From positions 1 to 64,000 of the forward strand of contig NZ_CALUCS010000013.1 of the NCBI RefSeq assembly GCF_943914615.1: 64,000 nucleotides of DNA, read 5' to 3'. The position numbers and the translations under genes are program-made. How positions within the stretch are numbered: position 1 is the stretch's first letter; every line of letters begins with the position of its first letter. The stretch is from an uncultured Corynebacterium sp. (lineage in GTDB: Bacteria; Actinomycetota; Actinomycetes; Mycobacteriales; Mycobacteriaceae). Below are positions 33,791 through 41,417 of the stretch, one piece after another. The notes beneath the pieces are model-generated. The model saw nothing but the letters and a program-made list of their open reading frames with translations. It ran no database searches and was not told the origin of the DNA.

Positions 33791-34543
33791 CTACTCCACC
33801 TCCCGGGAGGCAGCATTATCCGCGCCGACCTTCAAGCGCAGCGCACGATCCAGTGGCGGGCACAGGAAGCGCACGATGAGGCTTAAGAAGTACAGGCTCA
33901 TGCCGATCATCAACATGTTGTCCGGCGAGACCAGCAGGCCGACCGCCCCACACAGCGCCGCCACAATCGGCAGGGAGAGGTCCTTGAAGCTCACGAACGC
34001 CTCGATCGCCAGCACCGTGAACAAAGCAATCAGCGCGAACTCCATGCCTTGAATCTCGAAGGGCAGGGCGCTGCCGAACAGCGCGCCGAGCACGCCACCG
34101 CCGACCCAGCCGATCTGCTGCAGAATCTGCACCGCCATCACGCGGGCGGTCGACCACTTCGCGTCGCGCCGGGCGGCGAGGATCGCATACGTCTCGTCCG
34201 TCAGCGCATATATGCCATAAGCCCTGGCCAGCCAGCCGTGCACTTGGGCGATGGGGTAGTTCAGGGCGTAGAAGGCGTGGCGGAAGTTCACCAGGAATCC
34301 GTACAGGGCCGCGCTCAGCGGCCCCACACCACCCGTGACCAGCGAGACCGCCAGGAACTCCATCGAGCCCGCGTAGATGACGAAGGAGAAGATCGGTGCC
34401 CACCACCATGCGAAGCCGACCTGAGTGATCAGCAAGCCAAAGGCCAGGCCCAGCGGCACCATGCCCAAGGCCACAGGCCAGGCGTCGGCAATCCCGGCGC
34501 GCCAGTCAGCGTTCCTGTCGCGGTGGGTGCTGCCCGCGGCCAT
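33791..34543 (-). CDS. azlC: Branched-chain amino acid exporter, large subunit AzlC/BrnF
   Basis: A 250-residue polytopic protein with the AzlC hallmarks VALGMVPLGLAFGLLI near the start and the NFRHAFYALNYPI motif. It is the large half of a two-component amino acid exporter. It starts next to the YqgE-like gene stop and runs directly into azlD, so a yqgE-azlC-azlD transcript downstream of pcnA is likely. Confidence 0.9.
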   Translation of the reverse strand: MAAGSTHRDRNADWRAGIADAWPVALGMVPLGLAFGLLITQVGFAWWWAPIFSFVIYAGSMEFLAVSLVTGGVGPLSAALYGFLVNFRHAFYALNYPIAQVHGWLARAYGIYALTDETYAILAARRDAKWSTARVMAVQILQQIGWVGGGVLGALFGSALPFEIQGMEFALIALFTVLAIEAFVSFKDLSLPIVAALCGAVGLLVSPDNMLMIGMSLYFLSLIVRFLCPPLDRALRLKVGADNAASREVE

Positions 34544-35338
34544 CTAGTTGCGCTCCGGGTGGCTCGCCCAGGTTGCGAACAGGTTCTTGGGGAAGGGGCT
34601 GTTCTTCATAATGTGACGCCACGTCTCCGCCGGTCGGTCCGTGAACACATCCTCTGCGGTTGCGGCCTGGAGGCCGGCAATCCCGGAATCCAGCCAGCCG
34701 CGCACGTCGGCGGCGTTGAGGAGGACGTAGCTGTGGAAGAGCCGCAGGCCGCGCAGCATGGAGGGATCCACGTGGCCGACAACCTGCGCTACCTGCTCGT
34801 CCACGCTGGGTGCTTCTTCAGCAGTGCTGATCAGCATGAACTGCCCGCGCGCGCCGAAGCGGGCGGCGGGGGCTAGGGCTTCAGGGCTGCCGGAGGCGGC
34901 GGAGGCGCCCGCGGCGTCCAGCTCCAAACGGTCCGTGTCCAACAGGCCAACGGCGAGCACGACGGGTTCGTTGTCGCCGCCAATGAAGAAGACCTTCGGC
35001 TTGGTGAGCTTATCCGCCAACGAAGGCAAGTGGTTAGCGACGGCTTCGCTGCTCATGAGGCCCAGGCGGACGGCCACGATGGTGGCGCCGTCGGCCTCCG
35101 GGTTGTCCTGCACTTCCAGCACCAATAGCGCGTCCGCGCCGGGCAGCCCCGGCACGGCGAGCACGCCGGGGGAGGTGCCGAAGGCGTCGACGAACGCCTC
35201 CAGGTGTGCGGGGTCGACGTCCGCGGTGTCCAGGTAACCATCCGGATCAACAACCACTGCCGGTGCTTGGAAGATCACGTCACCGGGCTGCACGTTGAAT
35301 TGGTTCTCGGCGCCATTTGGCTGCTGTTCAGCGCTCAC
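34544..35338 (-). CDS. YqgE/AlgH (DUF179)-like protein
   Basis: A 264-residue protein, divergent but recognisable as DUF179. It has LPSLADKLTKPKVFFIGGDNEP in place of the usual FVGGPV region and LRLFHSYVLLNAADVRGWLD followed by VFTDRPAETWRHIM, matching the RLFxGYAGW...LxxE and VFxxxPxxxW pattern. Function of the family is unknown. The GTG at 35338 overlaps the pcnA stop in GTGA, with AGGTGG upstream, so it is translated with pcnA. An ATG-equivalent at 35371 would add 11 residues. Confidence 0.65.
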   Translation of the reverse strand: MSAEQQPNGAENQFNVQPGDVIFQAPAVVVDPDGYLDTADVDPAHLEAFVDAFGTSPGVLAVPGLPGADALLVLEVQDNPEADGATIVAVRLGLMSSEAVANHLPSLADKLTKPKVFFIGGDNEPVVLAVGLLDTDRLELDAAGASAASGSPEALAPAARFGARGQFMLISTAEEAPSVDEQVAQVVGHVDPSMLRGLRLFHSYVLLNAADVRGWLDSGIAGLQAATAEDVFTDRPAETWRHIMKNSPFPKNLFATWASHPERN

Positions 35339-37008
35339 TTTTGCGACCCACCTTTCTGTTCGCCCCACCATTGTTTCAGCGCGGCGATGGCGTCCTCACG
35401 CTCCATCGGCCCGCGATCCAGCCGCAGCTCCTTCAAGTACGCCCAGGCCTTGCCCACATCGGGGCCGGGCTTGAGGTCCAGAATCTCCATGATCTCGTTG
35501 CCGTCTAGGTCGGGGCGGACGGCGGCGAGGTCCTCCTGCTCCTGCAGCTGCTCGATACGCTTTTCCAAATTATCGTAGGTGCGCTGCAGCCTCTGGGCTT
35601 TTCGCTGATTGCGGGTGGTGCAGTCGGCGCGAACCAGCAGGTGCAGCAGCGGCAGCAGCTCGCCGGCGTCGTTGACATAACGACGCACAGCGGAGTCGGT
35701 CCAAGTGGATTCGTTGTTGTCCTTTTCACCCGCGCCGCGGCGGGCATCCTGGTTCTGCCCCTTGCCCTGCGTGTCCGCGTAGCCGTGGAAGCGCATGTGC
35801 AGAAACACCAGCTGGCCGATGTCCTGAACGTGCTGCTTTGAATACTTAAGCTTGCGCAGACGGCGGCGGGTGATGCGCGCGCCCACGACTTCGTGCTGGT
35901 GGAAGGTCACCGCACCGGATTCGGTAAAAGCCCTGGTGTCAGGCTTGCCGATGTCATGCAGCAGCGCGGCCATGCGCAGTTCCAGCGAGGGCTCCAACCC
36001 GCGCTCGGCTTCCAGGTTCACGGCGTTGCGCAGCACCTTCAGCGAGTGCCAGTACACGTCCTTGTGCTGCCGGTGCTCGTCCTGCGTGAGCTTCAGAGCC
36101 GGCAGCTCCGGCAGCACATGGTCGGCCAGCCCGGTCTCGACCATCAGGTCTAGGCCCACCCACGGCGCCGCGCCGAGCATTAGTTTGTTCAGTTCGACGG
36201 CCACGCGCTCGACGGTGATGCGGCTGATCTGCTCGCTCATCGCCGTCATTGCCTCCTTGACCCTCTTTGTGACGCCGAACTCCAGCTGGGAGACGAATCG
36301 GCACGCACGGAGCATGCGCAGCGGGTCGTCGTTGAAGCTGATCTCTGGGCTATCCGGGGTGTCTAACACTCCGGCCTGGAGGTCTTCGAGGCCGTTTAGG
36401 GGGTCGCGGAGCTGGTGGTTTCCGTCGGGGGAAAGCTCCAGGGCTATGGCGTTGGCGCGAAAGTCGCGGCGGATGAGGTCTCCGTCGAGGCTGTCGCCGA
36501 AGGAGACCTCGGGGTTGCGGGACTGGCCGTCGTATTGGTCGGCGCGGAAAGTGGTGATCTCCAAGATCTGACCCTTGACCAGCGCGGATACGGTTCCATA
36601 TTCAATGCCCGTGTCCCACACTGTCTCTGCCAGGGGCGTGACAATGTCGACGATGGCCTGCGGCCGGGCGTCCGTAGTGAAGTCCAGGTCGTGGGAGAGG
36701 CGCCCCAGCAGAGCGTCGCGTACCGACCCACCGACGAGGTAGAGGCTGTGGCCAGCGTCGTGGAAGGCCTGAGTGAGTGGCAAGAGGTCGCAGTCGAGTG
36801 CGCGCAGGGAGGTAAAGGCCTCCTGCAGCATGCCGTCGACGGTGCGCGGATTCTCCGGGGTTTGGGCCTGCTGTGTCTGGGTGGCAGGCGCGGCCTGCTT
36901 TGCCTGCGCGGCCTGCGCCTGGTGCATCTGTGCCTTGGGCTTCTGTGCCTTGGGCTTCTGTGCCTTGGCGGATTCCTGGTTTGCGGGGGAGTGGGCGGCG
37001 TTTGTCAC
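35335..37008 (-). CDS. pcnA: CCA tRNA nucleotidyltransferase
   Basis: A 557-residue enzyme that adds or repairs the 3' CCA of tRNA. A Lys/Ala/Gln repeat head (about 10-50, KAQKPKAQ units) precedes the nucleotidyltransferase domain with LVGGSVRDALLGR and the metal site DLDFTTDA, the RNA-binding domain, and an HD domain (LLHDIGKPDTRAF). The GTG at 37008 lies 8 bases after TAGAAT, suggesting a leaderless message. In M. tuberculosis pcnA is divergent from mutT4; here 4.4 kb of foreign-looking DNA separates them. Confidence 0.94.
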   Translation of the reverse strand: MTNAAHSPANQESAKAQKPKAQKPKAQMHQAQAAQAKQAAPATQTQQAQTPENPRTVDGMLQEAFTSLRALDCDLLPLTQAFHDAGHSLYLVGGSVRDALLGRLSHDLDFTTDARPQAIVDIVTPLAETVWDTGIEYGTVSALVKGQILEITTFRADQYDGQSRNPEVSFGDSLDGDLIRRDFRANAIALELSPDGNHQLRDPLNGLEDLQAGVLDTPDSPEISFNDDPLRMLRACRFVSQLEFGVTKRVKEAMTAMSEQISRITVERVAVELNKLMLGAAPWVGLDLMVETGLADHVLPELPALKLTQDEHRQHKDVYWHSLKVLRNAVNLEAERGLEPSLELRMAALLHDIGKPDTRAFTESGAVTFHQHEVVGARITRRRLRKLKYSKQHVQDIGQLVFLHMRFHGYADTQGKGQNQDARRGAGEKDNNESTWTDSAVRRYVNDAGELLPLLHLLVRADCTTRNQRKAQRLQRTYDNLEKRIEQLQEQEDLAAVRPDLDGNEIMEILDLKPGPDVGKAWAYLKELRLDRGPMEREDAIAALKQWWGEQKGGSQK

Positions 37009-37313
37009 GCTGCCAGATTCTACTAGCCCGGGGTTTCGAGCCAACCAGCCCCATCTGTCCCACTCCAACTCACCCGGTGATGTGGTCGAGTGTGAAGGCT
37101 CTCGCGTGTGTTGGTGGAAGGGTCATGTCTATTGGTTGTCCGCATAACCAGCATGTTGCTTGTTCTGGGTTTCTTTCGAGTCTTTTTCGTTCTCGTGCTA
37201 CTCGTTGGCTCCATCGATAGTTGGTCTTGCGTGGCATTGGTTGTGTGTCCTTTGGTGTGTGGATACGGGAAAGCCCCCGTCCTCCTGGTGAGGTGGGGGC
37301 TGGGTCGGTGGTT
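37009..37313. other. Gap at the left boundary of the accessory island
   Basis: This 305-bp stretch between pcnA and the antitoxin gene has no gene that I can support. It shifts from the GC-rich local composition to T/G-rich sequence after about 37080. A plus-strand reading frame (37083-37220, VKALACVGGRVMSIGCPHNQ onward) lacks any family resemblance. A hairpin at 37271-37296 terminates the antitoxin gene. Confidence 0.6.
37271..37296 (-). terminator. Terminator after the antitoxin gene
   Basis: AGCCCCC and GGGGGCT pair around a GTCCTCCTGGTG-type loop, and the minus strand continues TTTCCC. It lies just past the antitoxin stop at 37314. Confidence 0.65.
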
Positions 37314-37562
37314 TTAGTTGATTTCTTTGAGGAGGTCTTCGAGTGTGATTCGGTAGCCGTCGTCGTTATCGATTGCTTTTTTGAGGGCGAGGGAGTCTAG
37401 TTCGTCTTCGATTTTTTCGAGGTGTTCGATGTCTTCGATGGGGACTATGGCGGCTGCTGGTTTTCCGTGTCGGGTGATGGTGGTTCTGGTTTTGCTGTGT
37501 GTGGTTTGGCTGATGGTTTCTCCGAGTTGTTCGCGGAGTTGGGCTAGGGGGATGGTGTTCAT
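37314..37562 (-). CDS. Phd/YefM-type antitoxin
   Basis: An 82-residue protein with the Phd/YefM N-terminal DNA-binding pattern, MNTIPLAQLREQLGETISQT and TRTTITRHGKPAAAIVPIED, followed by an acidic C-terminal helix of the toxin-neutralising kind (DDGYRITLEDLLKEIN). AAAGGA lies 6 bases before the ATG. It is transcribed away from the RelE/ParE-type toxin gene, whereas antitoxins of this class normally precede the toxin in one operon. Codon use is less GC-biased than in neighbours. Confidence 0.88.
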   Translation of the reverse strand: MNTIPLAQLREQLGETISQTTHSKTRTTITRHGKPAAAIVPIEDIEHLEKIEDELDSLALKKAIDNDDGYRITLEDLLKEIN

Positions 37563-37618
37563 GGTCTGTCCTTTCGGTTGGGGTTTAGGTTAGTCCATGT
37601 TGTGACACTTTGTCCACT

Positions 37619-37653
37619 TTGTACAAACTGTACAACGTTGCTACTATTTTCCC
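37619..37653 (+). promoter_or_regulatory. Toxin promoter with overlapping palindromic operator
   Basis: TTGTAC (37619-37624), a 17-bp spacer and TACTAT (37642-37647) form a good -35/-10 pair ending 6 bases before the toxin ATG, so the toxin mRNA is probably leaderless. The palindrome TTGTACA-AAC-TGTACAA (37619-37635) covers the -35. A Phd-type antitoxin bound there would silence the toxin gene and could also control its own divergent promoter. Confidence 0.65.
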
Positions 37654-37923
37654 ATGCTAAGAACCTACACAGTCCTCTTCACCCGAGAAGCCAAAAAACA
37701 AATGAAGCGATTAGCGAAATCAAACCCGGCTATATTTCAGAAAGTAAAGAACAGTATCGCCTCACTCACAGAAGATCCCCGACCTAACGGGGTAAAGAAA
37801 CTAAAAGGGCACTCCGATGCATACCGCATCCGAGTGGGAGAATACAGAGTCCTTTACACAATCACAGACAGCAAGGTCACAATCGAAATCTTCCGTGTTT
37901 CCACCCGACAGGAAGCCTATTAG
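37654..37923 (+). CDS. RelE/ParE-superfamily toxin
   Basis: An 89-residue basic protein with the RelE/ParE pattern: a helical start (YTVLFTREAKKQMKRLAKSN), then KKLKGHSDAYRIRVGEYRVLYTITDSKVTIEIFRV. The RIRVGEYRVLY core and the C-terminal strand fit RelE-type ribosome-dependent mRNA interferases, in which Arg/Lys side chains do the cleavage. It has no Shine-Dalgarno and starts right after a promoter whose -35 overlaps a palindrome. It is divergent from its antitoxin, an uncommon arrangement. Confidence 0.88.
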   Translation: MLRTYTVLFTREAKKQMKRLAKSNPAIFQKVKNSIASLTEDPRPNGVKKLKGHSDAYRIRVGEYRVLYTITDSKVTIEIFRVSTRQEAY

Positions 37924-37968
37924 CCACTCCTGACTGTCGCGATTTACCCGAGTCCTACGGGGTTAGCG

Positions 37969-38208
37969 CTATCCACGTCCGAAGGGATTGGAACCTTTGC
38001 GTTCGCCAGGCCACATGTTAAATACCTTGTGAAAGTAGTTGGAGGCTAGTCCTTTGGCTAGGTGTTCGGGCATGTGTTTGGAGAGGTGGGCTACCAAGGT
38101 TGTCCAGGGGTGTGCGCTGGTTGCCCATTTCGCGAGGCCTGGTCCCCTAGTCCAATAGTGTTCCAGGCGTCGTGCTTTGTAGTCGTTGGCGGGGTTGAGA
38201 TCAGTCAT
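37969..38208 (-). CDS. Small hypothetical protein, phage-like
   Basis: A 79-residue Trp/His-rich protein (ARRLEHYWTRGPGLAKWATS, PWTTLVAHLSKH, FNMWPGERKGSNPFGRG). Sequences of this style occur in actinobacterial prophages and integrated elements, where their function is unknown. Only a very close AAAGG precedes the ATG. It lies 45 bp past the toxin stop on the other strand. Confidence 0.5.
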   Translation of the reverse strand: MTDLNPANDYKARRLEHYWTRGPGLAKWATSAHPWTTLVAHLSKHMPEHLAKGLASNYFHKVFNMWPGERKGSNPFGRG

Positions 38209-38363
38209 GCCTTTGGTTTAGCAGGCTGGGGTTGCTTCATGGCTGTTGCGCGTTAATATTCCCACCGAGTGGCATTAGTGAGCTTTGAACAGTCGGGGCG
38301 CTCTCCACCATTAGATATGGTTGCACCGGTTTTCATGTGATAATAAAGGCTAACGTTACAAGT

Positions 38364-38403
38364 GAAGGTTCCAGCTCGATAAAATATCGAAACTGGAACC
38401 TTC
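38364..38403. terminator. Strong hairpin after the exported-protein gene
   Basis: GAAGGTTCCAG and CTGGAACCTTC (38364-38374 and 38393-38403) pair perfectly, with an inner TCGAT/ATCGA stem; the AT-rich flanks could terminate either strand. It lies about 90 bp past the stop of the minus-strand gene. The remaining gap 38209-38490 shows no gene. Confidence 0.65.
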
Positions 38404-38490
38404 ATAACTTTACTCCAACAACGATGAGCCAAAGTCGTATCGTGTTGTGATTCTAAGCTGTAGCTACAGCCGATTCATAATGTAGAGATA

Positions 38491-39083
38491 CTAAATGTAC
38501 TCCCAGACGATACCACCAGCACATCCAATTGCAGCTCCGAGGCCAATACGACGCACAACAAACTTCACCGCAGTCTTCACATTAGTTACCTCCCGGAATA
38601 TAGCTTCAGCAATCGGGCCACTCTCCCATGAGAATCCTAAGCAAGCACCAAGGATGCGCTTCGCCTCGTCTGGAAACACTAGGCCGTACGGTTGCACCTG
38701 TGTAGCAGAATCCGAGCTTCCCTTAGACAGCGAACCGATGTCATTACCCTCTTTGTCTACAAACACAGACTCCCCACTATCCAGATGACGCACCCCTACC
38801 GCTGTAGACGGTGCGGGAGAGTCGTTTTCCTGCAACTTAGAGCGCAACTCTTTGGATAGAGGTTCAGTAATTCCTGGCCCCAAATTGGAACCCACGGCAA
38901 TCGCTTCCGGAGCTTTAGACCCTGATTTTGCACACTTATGAAACTTACGTTCCTTAGGATGGGTAGCCGAAGACGGGCTTTCAATAGATCCCTCAGCAGA
39001 TCCTTCAGCAGCAGCTACGGCGTTGATCGGGGCTATCATTCCATCACTAATCCGGCTACTACAGCTTTTTGATATTTCTTCAT
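38491..39083 (-). pseudogene. Exported protein gene with frameshift in the signal peptide
   Basis: The likely start is the ATG at 39083, preceded by AAAGAAAGG 8 bases upstream. It reads MKKYQKAVVAGLVME and stops after 15 codons. One frame over, from about 39045, the sequence continues GMIAPINAVAAAEGSAEG, which completes a signal peptide with an AAA-E cleavage site, and runs open to 38491 (about 180 further residues). A single lost base in GTGAT-GGA explains this. The mature part is Ser/Gly-rich, has two Cys, and ends with a hydrophobic Gly-rich segment (RRIGLGAAIGCAGGIVWEYI). I recognise no family. A true frameshift, sequencing error or programmed slippage are all possible. Confidence 0.6.
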
Positions 39084-39098
39084 GTTTAGAACCTTTCT

Positions 39099-39359
39099 TT
39101 AAATAGTTGAACGTTCCCACGCCTGAACCAAGTTTAAGGCCGTAAGAATTGAGATTATGGAAGCCACAAGATTTGGCGAAAGAGTTGAATCCCCGACCAA
39201 CCAGCGAAAAACCAGAAAGGTTACAATCGCTAAAGCAATTGCAACTAACCATGCTTTAATTCGCGTTTGACTGGAGGCATGTCCCCACCATTTCAGAGAT
39301 TCCTGTTCTTGATCTTCATACACACCAAATGTCTTTTTGAATCCTGACTCTGCGCTCAT
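39099..39359 (-). CDS. Small membrane protein paired with the exported protein
   Basis: An 86-residue protein. A hydrophilic head (MSAESGFKKTFGVYEDQEQE) precedes two membrane helices (about 33-55 and 60-80, AWLVAIALAIVTFLVFRWLV and SPNLVASIISILTALNLVQA). GGAAGG lies 7 bases before the ATG at 39359, which favours this start over an ATG at 39389. It ends 15 bp before the start of the exported-protein gene, so they form an operon. The pairing of a small membrane protein with a short secreted protein recalls bacteriocin/immunity modules, but no known family is evident. Confidence 0.65.
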   Translation of the reverse strand: MSAESGFKKTFGVYEDQEQESLKWWGHASSQTRIKAWLVAIALAIVTFLVFRWLVGDSTLSPNLVASIISILTALNLVQAWERSTI

Positions 39360-39456
39360 AGCGATACCTTCCGGTCGAGAATTTGACAACTACTAACTGC
39401 CTTTAGTTTAGTTTTTTACCGATATTATCTCTCTCTTTGCTGGAAACTCTATTGCC

Positions 39457-39478
39457 ATTAGTAGGGAACGCTACTAAT
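39457..39478. promoter_or_regulatory. Palindrome upstream of the membrane/exported protein cassette
   Basis: ATTAGTAG (39457-39464) and CTACTAAT (39471-39478) form a perfect inverted repeat with a 6-bp spacer, about 100 bp upstream of the 39359 start. It may be an operator. The rest of 39360-39784 contains no gene that I can support; a minus-strand frame at about 39599-39745 (ending RQLYSDMLDMRVQRTSTP) could be the tail of a gene cut by the IS3 element. Confidence 0.4.
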
Positions 39479-39836
39479 ACCCACAGTAACTTAAGGGCGA
39501 AAATGCAAATATAGTTCGCGTTGGAGTCATGTTTCAGTAAAGAACCTGCTCATCGGCGTATTTTAGATAGCCCGAACGATAGCATCCGCCCCCCCTTTAT
39601 GGGGTAGAAGTTCGTTGCACTCTCATATCAAGCATGTCACTGTACAGCTGCCGTTCTGCCTTAAGGGTGCGCTCGTATTCCCATTGGGTGGCGGATGTGA
39701 GGATTTTCTGCCAGTTGGTGCGCTTCATGCGGGCGTAGGTTTTTGTGGATGTGGTAGATGCAGTCTTTGTTTACACCGAGCATGCGTGAAGTGTCCTGGG
39801 TTTAGTTCCGATCATTTCTAGAGAAGGATTGGAATC

Positions 39837-40154
39837 ATGCCAAGGAAGTACAGTGACGAGTTCAAGGCCAAAGCAGTGAGTTTGGCTGAGAACCTCGTTG
39901 AGCTCGAAGGGTACTCGAAATAGGGTGCAGCCGTAGAGATCGGTGAAAAGCTCGGCATTCCAGCGCACACGCTCAACAACTGGTTGAAGCCGAATATGGC
40001 CTCGTCCGATGTTGAGATTGGCGCCGGCGAGTCAACGGCTGACGTATTGAAGCGGCTCCGAAAAGAGATTAAGGAGCTACGCAGGGCTAATGAGATCTTG
40101 AAAACCGCGTCAGCTTTTTTCGCGGCGGAACTCGACCGTCCCACCAGAAGATGA
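39837..40154 (+). pseudogene. IS3 orfA, interrupted by a stop codon
   Basis: The frame begins MPRKYSDEFKAKAVSLAENL, the usual helix-turn-helix start of IS3 OrfA. An in-frame TAG at 39921-39923 (codon 29) interrupts it, after which GAAVEIGEKLGIPAHTLNNW and the leucine-zipper part LKRLRKEIKELRRANEILKT are intact. It overlaps orfB at ATGA (40151-40154), near a T6 run where IS3 elements frameshift. Confidence 0.85.
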
Positions 40155-41034
40155 TCGAATACATCGATGCGTATCGCGATCGCTTCGGGGTCGAGGCTAT
40201 CTGTCGCACATTGAAAGAGACAGAATAGCGAAAACACGAGCGCCGTCGGCGAGGAGTTTGTCGGATGCGCTGCTCATTCCTGAATTGGTGAGGGTCTACG
40301 AGGACAACTTCAGCGTCTACGGGGTCCGCAAGATGTGGAAGGCTATGCAGCGCGCCGGCTGGAACATCGGTCGTGATCAGACCGCGCGTTTGATGAAGCA
40401 AGCTGGCATTCACGGCCGCAGGCGTGGCCGCACACCGATGACAACGCTTCGGGCCAACGTGCCGGATGGCCGCCCTGACCTGGTCAACCGTGACTTCACT
40501 GCCCCCGCACCGCACCGGTTGTGGGTCGCTGACATCACCTATGTGCGCACCTTGTCTGGTTTTGCCTACACCGCGTTTATCACCGATGTGTACTCCAGGA
40601 AGATCATCGGTGTGGCGACTCGGGCGAGCATGCGTACCGATGAACTTCCGCTGGAGGCCTTTGAGCACGCCCTGTATCACGCTGATGATCTTCGCTCAGA
40701 ACGGCTTGTCCAGCACAGTGACCGCGGCTCGCAATATGTGTCGATCCGTTACGGTGAAGCGCTCGCCCAGGCGGGTATCGATCCATCTGTCGGCACCGTT
40801 GGCGACTCCTATGACAACGCGTTGGCTGAAACGGTCAACGGGCTCTACAAAACAGAGCTGATTTATCCCCACCGGCCATGGACATCGGTCGGTGAAGTCG
40901 AGATCGCCACCCTTCGCTGGGTGCACTGGTGGAACAACCAGCGACTTCACCAATCCCTGGGATATATCACTCCACAGGAGATGGAGGACGCCTACTATCA
41001 ACGATCAGGCGCTCAAACGTTGGGCGTTAAATAA
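40151..41034 (+). pseudogene. IS3 orfB transposase, broken near its start
   Basis: The ATG at 40151 gives MIEYIDAYRDRFGVEAICRT followed by LKETE and a TAG (40226). The rest continues one frame over as AKTRAPSARSLSDALLIPEL and is open to 41034. About ten residues expected at the join are missing, so a small deletion removed them. The rve integrase core is intact, with the catalytic triad in WVADITYV, VQHSDRGSQY and NALAETVNG. Translation from TTG 40258 could still give a 258-residue core. Confidence 0.85.
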
Positions 41035-41125
41035 GCGGAACGAAAACCAGGACGCTTCACGACCCCTCCCTCAACCCCACCCTAGAACCTGCCCCAGACC
41101 CTGCCCAAACCCCTCTCCCCGCCCG

Positions 41126-41251
41126 AAATGTCGTTAGATCGGGAATCTGCAGAGCGAATCCTAAAAGCCCGCAATTCCACAACGCTCTGACCAGGCATTT
41201 TGCAAAATCGACACTGATTATCAACAACCAATTCCCGTTCTAACGACATTT
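41126..41251. repeat. Inverted-repeat element IR-5 (AATGTCGTTAG subfamily)
   Basis: Left arm 41126-41146 and right arm 41231-41251 pair at 20 of 21 positions; the right arm reads ATTCCCGTTCTAACGACATT. On the minus strand the interior reads TTTTGCAAAATGCCTGGTCA followed by GAGCGTT, a variant of the shared core. Arms and core order match IR-1. It lies 65 bp past the IS3 element, inside the 383-bp gap 41035-41417, which otherwise shows no gene. Confidence 0.85.
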
Positions 41252-41417
41252 GGGGCAGCTGGGAGGGGTGCAGAGGGGAAGAGGTTGCTATATCGGGGCT
41301 CTCTTCCGCACTCACAGCTCCATCGGCACCTAACGCCCCGGCCGAAACGTCGGCCGCACACTGGTTAGTTACAAATTCAGTTCCACATTGTGCAAGGAAC
41401 CGGCTATCGTTATCAGA

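Larger units (their letters stand above)
39785..41061 (+). mobile_element. Decayed IS3-family insertion sequence
   Basis: A 1277-bp element bounded by imperfect inverted repeats. The left end CGTGAAGTGTCCTGGGTTTA and right end (minus strand) CGTGAAGCGTCCTGGTTTTC share 17 of 20 positions, and GTTCCG continues in both. Two overlapping transposase genes, orfA and orfB, have the IS3 layout but both are broken. No clear target duplication flanks it. Confidence 0.85.

Noticed and set aside
32435..33886. Open frame of 483 codons on the plus strand
   Set aside because: Overlaps the end of the BASS gene in another frame and runs antisense to the NUDIX and azlD genes; the translation is low-complexity.
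37083..37220. Possible small plus-strand gene starting GTG at 37083
   Set aside because: No Shine-Dalgarno, Cys/Arg/Ser-rich translation without family match, and it lies at a composition boundary; not enough support.
39599..39745. Minus-strand frame ending RQLYSDMLDMRVQRTSTP
   Set aside because: Could be the 3' end of a gene cut by the IS3 element, but no start and no recognisable family; mentioned only within the gap description.
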